This document shows positions 8,800 through 18,406 of a stretch of DNA of 64,000 nt, one piece after another. Origin of the DNA: an uncultured Porphyromonas sp. (GTDB lineage: Bacteria > Bacteroidota > Bacteroidia > Bacteroidales > Porphyromonadaceae). The translations under genes and the position numbers were made by a program. The DNA lies in contig NZ_CAJPPN010000001.1 of the NCBI RefSeq assembly GCF_905372525.1, forward strand, positions 1 through 64,000. Reading direction: 5' to 3'. Within the stretch, counting starts at the first letter, position 1; the number at the start of each line of letters is the position of its first letter. The notes beneath the pieces are model-generated. The model was not told where the DNA came from. It ran no database searches and was given only the letters and a program-made list of their open reading frames with translations.

Positions 8800-10769
8800 T
8801 CGTATCTTATTATCGGGAGTGTTTGTGTATCATATTTCTTTTTCGCGTCCTCGAGGAGCTTGAGGGATCGTAGGATCTCCCCGACACTCATGGCGAAGGA
8901 GATCGCACCACGACCCTGGAAGGGTGGGTTCCCGTCGAAGAGTTCGCTGATGGTCGCTATACCATGCTCATGGAGCTCCTCCTCCATACCGATGAGCGTC
9001 CGCTGGATGAAGGAGATCGCTCCTAGCCCGTAGAGCTTGAGGCAGGCCTCGAAGTACGGACCTAGGAGCCACGGCCACACAGAGCCATTGTAGTAGGCTC
9101 GCTCTCTCTGGAGCTGAGTACCATTACACTGGGCTTGGTAGCCATAGCTCTTGGGGCTCAGTGAGCGAAGCCCCTTAGGGGTGCGTAGCTCTCGTGTGAC
9201 GAAGTTCAGTACGGAGCGACGTAGTTGTTTGGAGAGTGGGGAGTAGGGGAGTGAAGTGGCAAAGATCATGTTGGGACGCACGCTCCAGTCCTGACGTTCG
9301 TGTGGGGAGATGTAGTCAAAGAGGTACCCATGCTCGTTGACGAAGACTTGGTTGAAGCTCTCCTTCACCCGGCCTAGCAGCTCCTCGAGTCCCTCATCCC
9401 ACCTGGAGGGCATGACCTCACGATAGAAGCAGAGAGCATTGTACCAGAGAGCATTGACCTCGACGAGATAACCCTCTCTGCGGATGACAGCCTGCCCACC
9501 TATCTTGGCATCCATCCAGGAGAGGGGCTTGCCGTCACCGAGGATGAAGCAGAGGCCTGTCTCGTCGATACGCAGATTGGGATGTACATTACGTAGGTAG
9601 TATCGTACCATCTCATCCAAGAAGTCCCCATAGCGGCTGACCATATCCTCGACACCCGCGTAGCTTGCGTACTGCTGTAGGGTCCAGATAGCCCAGAGGC
9701 CGACGTCTGGCTCATTGATCCCCTGGATCTCCTTGGATACCCCCACCTGCTCCATGAAGGCACGGGTGTCCGGGATGACTGTATCCATGATACGGTAGAA
9801 CCGCTCTGGGGCATCGGCATAGATTGTACACCCCGGTAGGGCAATAAACAGGTCTCGTGCACGGACTCCGAACCAAGGGTAGCCCGCTAGGAGGTACCCC
9901 CGAGTGGCGTCGGGGCGGTAGTAGAACTGTAGGGCAGAGTTCAGCAGACAGCTCCGAAAGTCCTCCCTCGGGGTACGTATCGCTACCTCTTGCTCGAAGA
10001 GGGCTGCGATGTCCTGCGGATTCACTTCCTCCAGTCCTGCGGCGAAGTAGACCGACTCACCCAGGGCAATATCTACCTCGAAGTATCCAGGTACGTAGAG
10101 GTCCTCGGTGTACTCGTATCCTCGCTCTCGTTCTTTCGTGTATTCTATCCGCTCATTCCACACCGGGTCGCTCACGAAGTGGTTCGGCTTAGAGAGTTGC
10201 ATGTAGAGCCTAGGATAGCCCTCATAGAGGCAGAAGCTAACCCCAGAGTCTACCCCCTCATAGGACTCGTTGATCTGGTCATTGCGATGGGTAAGCATCT
10301 TCACATCCCTAAAGGCGAGGAAGGGCGAGAGCCTCAGTGTGGTCTGACTATGTGCCTCTAGGAGTGTATAGCGTAGGAGGGCTCTATTGATGTAGTGACA
10401 GAAGATGAACTCTTTGCGCAGGACGACACCACCCACACGGTAGGTCATAGAGGAGGCGATATCTACATTGTACTCACGTATGTACTTATGCCCTTTGGGC
10501 GAGAAGATATCTCCCTCGTACTCATGTATCCCCACATTGAAGGGGACTCCATGCTGGACGATCGTGAGGTCTAGGCTAGAGAGTAGGACATGGTTGTTGG
10601 GACTAAGGGTCGGGATCGGTACGACGAGCACACCATGATACTTGCGGGTGTTACAGCCGACGATGCTGGAGCAGCAGTAGGCGCCCTTCCTATTGGTTCG
10701 GATGTACTCTCGCTGGGTGGACTCATTGAGGTTCGCCATGAGGCGTCGGTCAAACTTGAGGTAACTCAT
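8796..10769 (-). CDS. Glycogen debranching enzyme (amylo-alpha-1,6-glucosidase type)
   Basis: A 657-residue bacterial glycogen debranching enzyme. The N-terminal GDE_N domain (about 1-230) has the characteristic REYIRTNRKGAYCCSSI and NTRKYHGVLV motifs. The C-terminal GH15-like barrel (about 270-640) includes GYPWFGVRARDLFIALPG and ETGLCFILGDGKPLSWMDAK, where the Asp residues of the catalytic site lie, and YNGSVWPWLLGPY. It removes alpha-1,6 branches during glycogen breakdown in the cytosol. First gene of the glycogen operon. Confidence 0.93.
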   Translation of the reverse strand: MSYLKFDRRLMANLNESTQREYIRTNRKGAYCCSSIVGCNTRKYHGVLVVPIPTLSPNNHVLLSSLDLTIVQHGVPFNVGIHEYEGDIFSPKGHKYIREYNVDIASSMTYRVGGVVLRKEFIFCHYINRALLRYTLLEAHSQTTLRLSPFLAFRDVKMLTHRNDQINESYEGVDSGVSFCLYEGYPRLYMQLSKPNHFVSDPVWNERIEYTKERERGYEYTEDLYVPGYFEVDIALGESVYFAAGLEEVNPQDIAALFEQEVAIRTPREDFRSCLLNSALQFYYRPDATRGYLLAGYPWFGVRARDLFIALPGCTIYADAPERFYRIMDTVIPDTRAFMEQVGVSKEIQGINEPDVGLWAIWTLQQYASYAGVEDMVSRYGDFLDEMVRYYLRNVHPNLRIDETGLCFILGDGKPLSWMDAKIGGQAVIRREGYLVEVNALWYNALCFYREVMPSRWDEGLEELLGRVKESFNQVFVNEHGYLFDYISPHERQDWSVRPNMIFATSLPYSPLSKQLRRSVLNFVTRELRTPKGLRSLSPKSYGYQAQCNGTQLQRERAYYNGSVWPWLLGPYFEACLKLYGLGAISFIQRTLIGMEEELHEHGIATISELFDGNPPFQGRGAISFAMSVGEILRSLKLLEDAKKKYDTQTLPIIRYE

Positions 10770-11319
10770 GCTTTGCTAATATATGAGCCCCATTCTAGCA
10801 GAAGGACTGTCTGTAGAGTAGTGGCAGGAGTTTGAGCTGTTAGTTGTCTACTAGGTGCATCAGGGGTGTGGCCTCGTGGGGAAAGGTCTCACCCCTAACT
10901 TGTCCGCTAAGTTAGCAATTTAGCAGGGTACAATCAAGACCTTGTATACAAAACCTCCAAATCGCTCCGTTTATCCCCCCCTATCAAGAGCTTCAGCGTA
11001 TGCATGTATTCCTCACCTACTCACCTACTCTTCCTCATATACTTTGCTCTCTGTCTAGGGCTAGAGCAGAGCTCAATCCTCAGTCCTCAGTCCGTGTCAT
11101 CCTACTCTGTTCACAGGCCTTAGGCTGAGCGTCTCCGCTATGTGCTTTCGGTTGGTTAGGCGTAGGGCTCAGCCCTACCTCTGGCATAGCGTCTAGTACC
11201 CATGGATAGTACTACTAGGACCTCAGAGAGGCTACATCTTGGGAGGTATCCCCCCATTATATACCTCTCCTCCCTAGGATACGATGTGTAAGAGGCTGGT
11301 ATTCTGCAAGAGAAAAAGT
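10770..11319. other. Divergent intergenic region between glycogen and porin genes
   Basis: About 550 bp between divergent genes. It holds weak inverted repeats (aggggtg/cacccct at 10862-10896 and taactt/aagtta at 10896-10914) but no ORF I believe in. It must contain the promoter of the glycogen operon, which I could not place. Confidence 0.4.
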
Positions 11320-11327
11320 TATCTTTG
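11320..11327 (+). promoter_or_regulatory. -7 element upstream of the porin gene
   Basis: TATCTTTG matches TAnnTTTG and lies 48 bp before the porin ATG. No clear TTG is found at the -33 distance. Confidence 0.5.
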
Positions 11328-11375
11328 TGCACACAAAACAATCAATATAGATACTACTCTTAGACAAACATCTTC

Positions 11376-12686
11376 ATGCAACAGAAACTACACTTACTCT
11401 GTACATTGACCCTTACTGGGTTTCTCGCCTTCGCCGAGACCCCAGAGCTCCGAGCTCAGACGGGACTAGGACTGCGCCTTGGGCAACCTGAGGAGCTGAG
11501 CCTGACGGTCGATGGTCGGCTGACGCTAGAGTCTGCCGCCTTCCTCCCTGTGGATAGGGGGCAGTATCGATGGCAGGTAGGCTCGGGTCAGTCGGGTCAG
11601 TATGAGCCCTTCAGGATGACCTCTGGGACAACGATTTCCCAGGCTCGTATCGCCCTCGTCCCAAGGTATAAGGAGTGGTCTGGACGCTTCGATGTGAACT
11701 TTGCAGGGAACAAGGTTTCTCTGGCTGATGCCTACGTCAGCTACTCCTACTCGGAGCGTGGGGATATCACCTTAGGTTACTTCTTTGATCCGATCAGTAT
11801 AGGACTCAATACGGCTACTCGGCATAATTCTCTGCCCGGGGCAGCCCCCATCTCCTTCCTCGCTCCTTTTGTGCGTCATATGGGCATCGGCCTGACCCAG
11901 TGGGGAGGCAAATATTGGCTCTCTGCAGGTATCTCCGCAGGGGGGATCGGAGGTACTCTAGCTGAGGCTAACCATAGCGATGAGGGCTATGGGGTGGCCG
12001 CTCGCTTCGCCTACCTCCCGATATATACAGAGGATCAGGTCCTCCATCTTGGCGTATCAGCCAGCACTCGTGCTCCAGAGCGCACTCTGGATGAGACGGG
12101 TGGGCTAAGCCTATCGGCTGAGGGGACCTCGGCCGTCGATAGGCATGGGTTCATCCAGACAGCTATCCCCAATGTCCAGCGCTACGAATTCTTCGGTGCA
12201 GAGGTGGCCTATCGCAACACCAAGTTCTACACCCTAGGAGAGTTCCTTATGACCAATGTTGGGCATGCCAGAGGGCCTATACCTGCTGGGTCGACGCTCA
12301 GCCGTGGGCTCTTCGTCTCTCCTGAGACCTACACCACCTACCTCGGAGGCTACCTCACCGCGAGCTATATGCTACGTGGGGAGCAGCGTGCCTATAATCG
12401 TGGCTCAGCTACCTTCCGCAACACAGCTAACCAGATCGAGCCAGGGGGAAACCTCGAGCTCATGGCTCGGGTGAGCTATCTGGATGCCAAGGAGGGCGGA
12501 GAGATGATAGAGGGGCTGGCTGCTCTGAACTGGTATCCTAATAAGCTCATTCTCCTCGGGCTAGACTACTCGTACCGCTCTATGAATAACCGAGCTACAG
12601 CCGGTGGCCGGCTAGTCCCTATAGCCCCCCGATCCTCCTCCCTAGGACTACATACCCTACAGCTACGGGCCCAGCTCGTCTTCTAA
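11376..12686 (+). CDS. OprP/OprO-like porin
   Basis: A 436-residue outer-membrane protein with a signal peptide (about 1-27, ending before QTGLGLRLGQ). The remainder resembles phosphate-selective porin O/P: FDVNFAGNKVSLADAYVSYSY, then DITLGYFFDPISIG and the alternating hydrophobic/aromatic strands of a beta-barrel, ending in LQLRAQLVF with a terminal Phe, the usual beta-barrel signature. It likely admits anions or small solutes; specificity cannot be read from the sequence. It is followed at 24 bp by the PD40-like gene, so the two are probably cotranscribed. Confidence 0.82.
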   Translation: MQQKLHLLCTLTLTGFLAFAETPELRAQTGLGLRLGQPEELSLTVDGRLTLESAAFLPVDRGQYRWQVGSGQSGQYEPFRMTSGTTISQARIALVPRYKEWSGRFDVNFAGNKVSLADAYVSYSYSERGDITLGYFFDPISIGLNTATRHNSLPGAAPISFLAPFVRHMGIGLTQWGGKYWLSAGISAGGIGGTLAEANHSDEGYGVAARFAYLPIYTEDQVLHLGVSASTRAPERTLDETGGLSLSAEGTSAVDRHGFIQTAIPNVQRYEFFGAEVAYRNTKFYTLGEFLMTNVGHARGPIPAGSTLSRGLFVSPETYTTYLGGYLTASYMLRGEQRAYNRGSATFRNTANQIEPGGNLELMARVSYLDAKEGGEMIEGLAALNWYPNKLILLGLDYSYRSMNNRATAGGRLVPIAPRSSSLGLHTLQLRAQLVF

Positions 12687-12710
12687 CCTCTCACGAACAA
12701 TCTGCAAGAG

Positions 12711-13937
12711 ATGCACTATAGACCAAGTTTGCTCTTTACCCTTGGGCTTCTCCTCCTCTCCCCCTCGCTCGCCGAGGGGCGGGAGGTGAAGCCCAAGACT
12801 CCAGTTGCCTCAGAGACTCTCCTGCGGGAGGCTCGTGAGGCCTACCAAGGATACCGTTTCGCCTCGGCACGCACCGCTATAGAGAAGTACATCACGACCC
12901 AAGAACGGCGCCGTCAGGCGATCCCCGAGAGTGCCCGCCAGCTACAGGCGATGATCGCCCGTGCGGAGCGCATGTATCCACGAGCTGAGTCACTACAGAT
13001 CGTCGATAGCATTGTGGTGGCGAAGCAGACTTGGCTAGAGCATCTCGAGCAGGCTGGAGGTACGATACGCCCCGAGGAGGGACTCCTAGATGGAGATAGC
13101 CTGATGAGGCAGGCCTCCTACCGAGATGCTCTAGGGCGCAACTGGATCCGCCCCACCTCCACGGGACTAGAATGGCTCTCTGCAGTGGGGGATCATTGGG
13201 AGAAGCAAGCCCTAGGTACTAAAGCTCTAGGCGAAGGTACAGAGCTCGCCTATCCCTTCTTGCTTGAGGATGGGATCACTCTGGTCTATGGCCGGCGCAC
13301 CACACAGGGTCTCGGGGGGTATGACCTCTATATGACTCGTCTCTCAGGACAGGGGATGAGCTTCCTCGAGCCGACGCTCCTGGGGATGCCCTATAACTCC
13401 CCCTACAATGATTATCTGCTCGCCTATCATGAGAGTGAGGACTGGGGGGTGCTCGTGAGTGATCGCTTCTGTCCTGCAGACTCGGTGCACCTCTACCGCT
13501 TCATCGGTAAGCCTTCGTTCCTCTCGGGGGAGAGCCAGAGTGAGGTCGATAGCCTCGGTGAGGAGGCGATGCAGGCTAGGGCTAGCCTCCGTGGCCTGCT
13601 CTACAAGGGTAGCGTGGTGGCCAAGCAGACCAAGGGGACGTCGCACGAGGGAGAGATTTACTTCCTCCTCCAGGGGAGTCGTGTCTATCGGCATTGGTCG
13701 GACTTCTCCTCCAAGGAGGCTCTCGAGGTCTACCGGGTGGCTGAGACCGAGCGTAGGTCGGTAGAGGAGCGTCGGGAGCATCTCCGCGAGCTTCGAGCCA
13801 CTTGGCAGAGCGCATCGGAGCAGGAGCGTGAGTCGCTCAAGACGGAGATTCTCCTCCTAGAGACTCAGCTCCGTGAGCTCGAGGCCCAGCTCCGCGAGCG
13901 GTACAATGCCGTACGAAGGCTAGAGGGTGTAAACTAA
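12711..13937 (+). CDS. Exported TPR/PD40-like protein with coiled-coil C-terminus
   Basis: A 408-residue protein with a signal peptide (about 1-22). The first third is helical, with a TPR-like start (REAREAYQGYRFASARTAIEKY). The middle (about 195-265) resembles the PD40/WD40-like blades of Bacteroidetes OmpA-linked proteins: GGYDLYMTRLSG and LGMPYNSPYNDYLLAYHES. The last 65 residues form a charged coiled coil. Function unknown; it is probably periplasmic. It lies between the porin and gldE on the same strand with short gaps (24 and 12 bp). Confidence 0.6.
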   Translation: MHYRPSLLFTLGLLLLSPSLAEGREVKPKTPVASETLLREAREAYQGYRFASARTAIEKYITTQERRRQAIPESARQLQAMIARAERMYPRAESLQIVDSIVVAKQTWLEHLEQAGGTIRPEEGLLDGDSLMRQASYRDALGRNWIRPTSTGLEWLSAVGDHWEKQALGTKALGEGTELAYPFLLEDGITLVYGRRTTQGLGGYDLYMTRLSGQGMSFLEPTLLGMPYNSPYNDYLLAYHESEDWGVLVSDRFCPADSVHLYRFIGKPSFLSGESQSEVDSLGEEAMQARASLRGLLYKGSVVAKQTKGTSHEGEIYFLLQGSRVYRHWSDFSSKEALEVYRVAETERRSVEERREHLRELRATWQSASEQERESLKTEILLLETQLRELEAQLRERYNAVRRLEGVN

Positions 13938-13949
13938 TAAGAACTTAAC

Positions 13950-15263
13950 TTGGATATACTAAACCAAATCATCCGCCCCGATATAGCCCTCTCGGCTTGG
14001 ATCGCTCTCCTTATCAGTGGGCTACTCCTAGTCGTCTCGGGCTTCATGTCCTCATCCGAAGTCGCCTTCTTCTCGCTATCACCTACAGACATTGATGCCA
14101 TCAAGGAGGAGGAAGACCCTGCTGACCCCGTCCTCCTAGAGCTGCTCAAGGATACGGAGCGCCTCCTAGCTACCATTCTCATCGGCAATAACCTCGTCAA
14201 TGTCGCCATCGTCATCCTCACGGGCTATGCCTTTGGGCTCATCTTTGACTTCTCCGCCTCTCCTGTGCTGGGCTTCATCGTGCAGACGGTGATCCTGACG
14301 CTCCTGCTGTTACTCTTTGGAGAGATTATCCCCAAGGTGTATGCACAGGCACATCCTCTGTCCTTCAGCCGCTTCTCTTCGGCGAAGATGCGTGTGGTCT
14401 CCCGACTGCTCTCACCCTTCTCCAGCTTCCTGATGCGTACGACGAGTCTGGTGACTCGTCGTATGCAGCCTCGTAGGTACGACCTCTCGGTCGATGAGCT
14501 CTCGCAGGCGGTCGATCTACTCGAGGGACATGAGCCTGAGGAGAAGGAGCTCTTTGAGGAGATCATCAACTTCCACCATAAGACAGCCTCCGAGATCATG
14601 ATGCCCCGCGTCGATATGACAGATATAGATATCTCGTGGGGCTTCCATCGTATGCTTCACTTTGCGGTCGAGAGCGGTTACTCTCGTATCCCTGTGTATG
14701 AGGGCTCGGAGGACAATATTCGGGGGATCCTCTACCTAAAGGATCTCATCCCCTACAAGGATCGGGAGGCAGACTTCGACTGGAGGGGGCTCATTCGCGA
14801 GGCCTACTTTATCCCAGAGAATAAGCCTCTGGATGACCTGCTAGAGGAGTTTCGTAGCACCAAGAAGCATATCGCTGTCGTCGTCGATGAATACGGTGGG
14901 ACTAGTGGTATCGTGACTATGGAAGACCTGCTGGAGGAGATCGTAGGAGAGATCACGGACGAATATGACGAGGAGGAGCTCCCCTATAAGCGTCTATCTG
15001 ATGGGAGCTACCTCTTCGAGGGGGGGACACCTCTGACCGATGTGCTACGTGCCCTAGACCTAGAGGCGGGTACCTTTGGCAAGGCTGAGGAACAAGTCGA
15101 TACCCTCGGGGGCTTGGTGCTGGAGCTGAAGCAAGACCTCCCGCACAAGGGGGACGAAGTGGAGGTCGAAGGCTGGCGCTTCAAGGTCGTCTCCCTAGAG
15201 AAGTTCCGCATCACCGAGGTGCAGATCATCCCACCCTCATCCCCTGAGACGCATGTCAGCTAG
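13950..15263 (+). CDS. gldE: GldE-type gliding-motility-associated CBS/CorC membrane protein
   Basis: A 437-residue member of the CorC/HlyC (TlyC) family. Parts: DUF21 transmembrane region (about 15-190, with SGFMSSSEVAFFSLS), a CBS pair (about 205-335, with IMMPRVDMTDIDIS, YSRIPVYEGSEDNIRGILYL and EYGGTSGIVTMEDLLEEIVG) and a CorC_HlyC C-terminal domain. The start is TTG; the first in-frame ATG is at residue 35 and would delete the first membrane helix, so TTG is preferred. GldE proteins are linked to gliding/type IX secretion genes; non-gliding Porphyromonas keep them. The 3' end overlaps the PPTase gene by 11 bp. Confidence 0.88.
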   Translation: MDILNQIIRPDIALSAWIALLISGLLLVVSGFMSSSEVAFFSLSPTDIDAIKEEEDPADPVLLELLKDTERLLATILIGNNLVNVAIVILTGYAFGLIFDFSASPVLGFIVQTVILTLLLLLFGEIIPKVYAQAHPLSFSRFSSAKMRVVSRLLSPFSSFLMRTTSLVTRRMQPRRYDLSVDELSQAVDLLEGHEPEEKELFEEIINFHHKTASEIMMPRVDMTDIDISWGFHRMLHFAVESGYSRIPVYEGSEDNIRGILYLKDLIPYKDREADFDWRGLIREAYFIPENKPLDDLLEEFRSTKKHIAVVVDEYGGTSGIVTMEDLLEEIVGEITDEYDEEELPYKRLSDGSYLFEGGTPLTDVLRALDLEAGTFGKAEEQVDTLGGLVLELKQDLPHKGDEVEVEGWRFKVVSLEKFRITEVQIIPPSSPETHVS

Positions 15264-15879
15264 TCTCGGCGTGATCAAGAAGCTACGAGGGCTACCCGAG
15301 GGGGTAGCCCTTTACCTTTGCTCCTCCGCAGACGAAGGAGCAAAGGCTCCATTAGAGCTACAGAGAGAGGTCACACTCCACCTACTACAGTATGCTCTCG
15401 AGCCCTCCTCTCCTCCCGTCCTAGAGCATAGACCGAATGGGGCTCCCTATCTGCCTGCCTATCCCGACCTAAGTATTAGCGTGAGCCATACACGGGGCTT
15501 GGTGTCTATCCTACTTGCCCCAAGCCCCTGGGCTGTCGGTGTCGATGTCGAAAGGCTTCGTCCCCAGCTCTTTCGGGTGCAAGGGAAGTACCTCCATGAG
15601 GGAGAGTGTGCTCTGTTGTCTACCTATGTATCGGAGGTGCTTACGGCATTGACCCTTCTTTGGTCAGCCAAGGAAGCCCTCTTCAAGATGCTACAGTCAC
15701 CCTCCCAGTCACTCCTAGACTTTCGGCTAGTGGGTGTCCAGCTAGAGGGGGAGTATCGAGGTACTCTGCTCTTTAGCTATGGAGAGCCTTCCCGAGGGAT
15801 CTATCACCTTAGCTACGAGATCCACGAGGACTATGTGCTCTGCTATTGCCTTGAGGCTCGGTTGGCTATAGAGTCTTGA
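15253..15879 (+). CDS. 4'-phosphopantetheinyl transferase superfamily protein
   Basis: A 208-residue Sfp/HetI-type enzyme that transfers phosphopantetheine from CoA to a carrier protein. Signatures: SISVSHTRGLVSILL, the Mg-binding WAVGVDVERLRP near residue 97, and LLWSAKEALFKML (WxxKEA) near 137. The ATG lies inside the end of gldE (11-bp overlap), so translation is coupled. Its target could be the fatty-acid ACP or another carrier; nothing nearby decides. Confidence 0.9.
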   Translation: MSASLGVIKKLRGLPEGVALYLCSSADEGAKAPLELQREVTLHLLQYALEPSSPPVLEHRPNGAPYLPAYPDLSISVSHTRGLVSILLAPSPWAVGVDVERLRPQLFRVQGKYLHEGECALLSTYVSEVLTALTLLWSAKEALFKMLQSPSQSLLDFRLVGVQLEGEYRGTLLFSYGEPSRGIYHLSYEIHEDYVLCYCLEARLAIES

Positions 15880-15928
15880 ACTAGAGCCGTGAGTTAGACC
15901 GGGCCTAGCACCAAGTAGCCCAAAGGGA

Positions 15929-15997
15929 CAAAGGGGAAGCCCCCATAGCGAATAGCTCCTTGTCGGAGCGTCCTTCGCTATGGGGGCTTCCCCTTTG
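15929..15997. terminator. Strong bidirectional terminator between convergent genes
   Basis: A perfect 24-bp inverted repeat (15929-15952 with 15974-15997), with an inner gctcc/ggagc stem in the loop. It lies between the converging PPTase and TPM-domain genes and can serve both. Confidence 0.85.
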
Positions 15998-16015
15998 TGT
16001 TTCGTTCACTGTAGG

Positions 16016-17335
16016 TTACCAGCTACTGGTAGAGCCTCCTCCACCAGAGGAACCTCCTCCGAAGCTCCCTCCAGAGAAGCCTCCACCGCCTCCCCAGCTA
16101 GACCCACCGCCACCTCGGCGACCACTGCTACTGAGTAGCTCAGAGAGGATGAGTGCCCCTAGTGCAGCCCGATCCCCCGAGTCATCTTTGCGGTCATAGT
16201 GGTCGTCATGACCACAGTACTGGCAGTGGTAGTAGGTGCGTATGTAGCGCTGTCCACGAGGGCTCCGGATATGTTCCTGCCTCACGATGGAGGCTGCCCG
16301 TGTACCACATCGGTGACAACTCATCCACTTATTACCTGCGATCTCCTCGCCTACGATCCGCTCGTAGTCACAGTTCGTACAGGCACAGGCTCTGTAGGTC
16401 ATGGAGTGTAGCCGCACCTCTAGCAGCTGGCTAGGAGTAAGGCGGTCTGCAGTCGCCTGAGGAGAGAGCAGATGCAGGGTCTCCTGCTTGCACTTAGGGC
16501 ATCGGAGTGCCCGGTGAGCCAATCTGCTCATCGTCCTACGTACATATAGCCAAAAGAGAATACCTACAGGAGGGCAAAGGATCACCATGAGTACACTGTA
16601 GACGCTATAGGTACGGCGCATATCACCCAGCTGGGTCAGTAGCACTCCATCATCCAGCTGGAGCTGTCTGATCCTCCCGTGGAGAGAACTCACAGCACTA
16701 TAGGTGGTGGCGATGATGAAGATCGCGTAGAAGAAGAGGAGGAAGGTCGATGGGATCGTATCCCTACTTCCCCCTCGGGCTGTGCGCCTATCGGAGGTAT
16801 AGCCTTCGCCAGTGATCTGTGCTTGTACGGCTTGTATCCCTGCGATGATCGCCCCGGCGTAGTCACCCTGCTTCATCAGCGGGACCATCTCGTGGCGTTG
16901 GATGCGGGAGGTGACGGCATCGGGTAGTGTGCCCTCGAGTCCATAGCCGACCTCGAAGCGCATCTTACGCTGATCAAGGGCTAGGACGAGCAGGAGCCCA
17001 TCGTTCCTCGTCTTGGAGCCAATGCCCCAGAGCCGGAAGAGCTGGGTGGAGAAGCTCTCTATATCTCCCTCGATATCGTCAAGTACGACGACGGCGAACT
17101 CCACCCCAGTACTCAGCCTCAGCTGTAGGAGGAGCTCATTGATCCTCGCTTGTGAAGCCTCGTCTATATGATCGCTAGGGTCAGTGAGTAGCTGGAGGCT
17201 GTCCTGTGCGAAGACGTTCGGTACGGTCTCTGGCGTGTAGGTGTTCCCTGCTGCAAGAGCCTTCACCCCGAGGGGGAGGGCTAGCGTTAGGGTCACGGCG
17301 AGGAGCCTGAGCCAGTGCATCATCTGTAGCTTCAT
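16016..17335 (-). CDS. TPM-domain (YgcG-like) membrane protein
   Basis: A 439-residue protein. It has a signal peptide (about 1-29), then a TPM domain (about 35-175, VPNVFAQDSLQLLTDPSD, VEFAVVVLDDIEGD, RKMRFEVGYGLEGTLPD), then one or two membrane segments (about 205-270). A cytosolic zinc-ribbon-like region follows, with several CxxC pairs (CPKCKQ, CACTNC, CHRCGT, CQYCGH), and finally a Gly/Ser-rich tail ending STSSW. TPM proteins pair with LemA, as here (LemA gene 59 bp upstream). Proposed roles are envelope stress or photosystem repair in plants; in this organism the role is unknown. Confidence 0.85.
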   Translation of the reverse strand: MKLQMMHWLRLLAVTLTLALPLGVKALAAGNTYTPETVPNVFAQDSLQLLTDPSDHIDEASQARINELLLQLRLSTGVEFAVVVLDDIEGDIESFSTQLFRLWGIGSKTRNDGLLLVLALDQRKMRFEVGYGLEGTLPDAVTSRIQRHEMVPLMKQGDYAGAIIAGIQAVQAQITGEGYTSDRRTARGGSRDTIPSTFLLFFYAIFIIATTYSAVSSLHGRIRQLQLDDGVLLTQLGDMRRTYSVYSVLMVILCPPVGILFWLYVRRTMSRLAHRALRCPKCKQETLHLLSPQATADRLTPSQLLEVRLHSMTYRACACTNCDYERIVGEEIAGNKWMSCHRCGTRAASIVRQEHIRSPRGQRYIRTYYHCQYCGHDDHYDRKDDSGDRAALGALILSELLSSSGRRGGGGSSWGGGGGFSGGSFGGGSSGGGGSTSSW

Positions 17336-17394
17336 TTGCTGATCTGTATGTGGGGCTGTGCTTAGCTAAGCCTAGGGCAGAGCTCGTACTCTGG

Positions 17395-17985
17395 TTACTT
17401 GGAGAAGTCCACGGTAGGAGCGACCTCACTACCAGCCTGAGCAGTGAAGTAGGGGCGAGTGCGGAAGCCCGTGACGCCTGCGATGAGGGAGGCGGGGAAC
17501 TTACGGATCCTTGTATTGTACTCCTTGGCCGCGTTGTTGAAGTCCATACGAGCCGTAGCGATCCTATTCTCTGTGCCCTCTAGCTGTGCCATTAGGCTCT
17601 GGAACTGTTCGTTGGCCTTGAGCTCGGGGTACTTCTCTACGACGACCATGAGGCGAGAGAGGGCGGAGGATAGGGCATCCTGGCTCTGCTGGAAGCGCTG
17701 GAGTGCGGCCTCGTCCATGTTGTTTGCGTCGATGGTGGTAGCAGTGGCACGGCTACGAGCCTGGATCACCCCCTCTAGGGTCTCACGCTCATGGGAGGCA
17801 TAGCCCTTGACGACATTCACGAGGTTGGGGATGAGGTCCGCACGACGCTGATACTGGTTCTCTACCTGGCTCCACTGGGTGTTCACATTCTCCTGGATGC
17901 CTACTAGGCCGTTGTATTGGGTGATACCCCATAGTAGGATAATGACTGCGATACCTGCTGGGATAGCCCACTTTGGAAGCTTCAT
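17395..17985 (-). CDS. LemA family protein
   Basis: A 196-residue protein with one N-terminal membrane anchor (IPAGIAVIILLWGITQYN) and the helical LemA domain. Motifs: NVNTQWSQVENQYQRRADLIPNLVN, the strongly conserved centre of the family, and FNNAAKEYNTRIRKFP near residue 150. Located at the membrane with a short N-terminus. It is transcribed ahead of the TPM-domain gene; this two-gene arrangement is common. Function is not known. Confidence 0.93.
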   Translation of the reverse strand: MKLPKWAIPAGIAVIILLWGITQYNGLVGIQENVNTQWSQVENQYQRRADLIPNLVNVVKGYASHERETLEGVIQARSRATATTIDANNMDEAALQRFQQSQDALSSALSRLMVVVEKYPELKANEQFQSLMAQLEGTENRIATARMDFNNAAKEYNTRIRKFPASLIAGVTGFRTRPYFTAQAGSEVAPTVDFSK

Positions 17986-18321
17986 GTTGTCTTTGTTCTT
18001 TAATTGTAATACATATTCGTTATGGAGAGGCCGAAGCCGGGTGCTAAGATACGTAAATCCTCGATGGTGACGACCACCTTCCCTTGGTAGGGATGTACCC
18101 TACTTAGGATGTAGTACTAACCTTATTTCTGGGATTAGTGTTCCCTCCGTCCCCGATGCTGGAGAATAAGAGAGGCATAGATTTCTCCCTCTCCTAGAGC
18201 TGGGAGGGGCGGGAGCTATCAGAGACCTGTCCGACATAAGAGTCTGGTGGCGGATCCCGAAGCCCCCCTTGTGTGGCTTATTCCGATGGGGGTATATCGC
18301 TCCTATAATCATCCCGATTGG
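17986..18321. other. Intergenic, no recognisable gene
   Basis: Divergent region upstream of the lemA-like gene. The short ORFs here have no features of a real protein. Nothing else seen before the hairpin repeat that follows. Confidence 0.4.
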
Positions 18322-18406
18322 GCTCTCGGTAAGAGCGTCCTCGTCACCTTACATAGGTGATGAGGACGCTCTTTATAGGAGCGCAGAGGCGCTCTCGGTA
18401 TGTTCG
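18322..18406 (+). repeat. 85-bp hairpin repeat element, copy A
   Basis: About 79 of 85 bases match the reverse complement of 46786-46870. The core is an 18-bp stem with one G-U pair (18332-18349 with 18355-18372) and a 5-nt loop. It is followed by a small gagcgc/gcgctc hairpin. The element lies in non-coding DNA between divergent lemA-like and nrdJ genes. It has no ORF, so it may be a REP- or MITE-like element or a shared regulatory RNA segment. Confidence 0.8.

Noticed and set aside
18100..18312. 70-codon minus-strand ORF
   Set aside because: Low complexity, no family, no promoter; considered chance.
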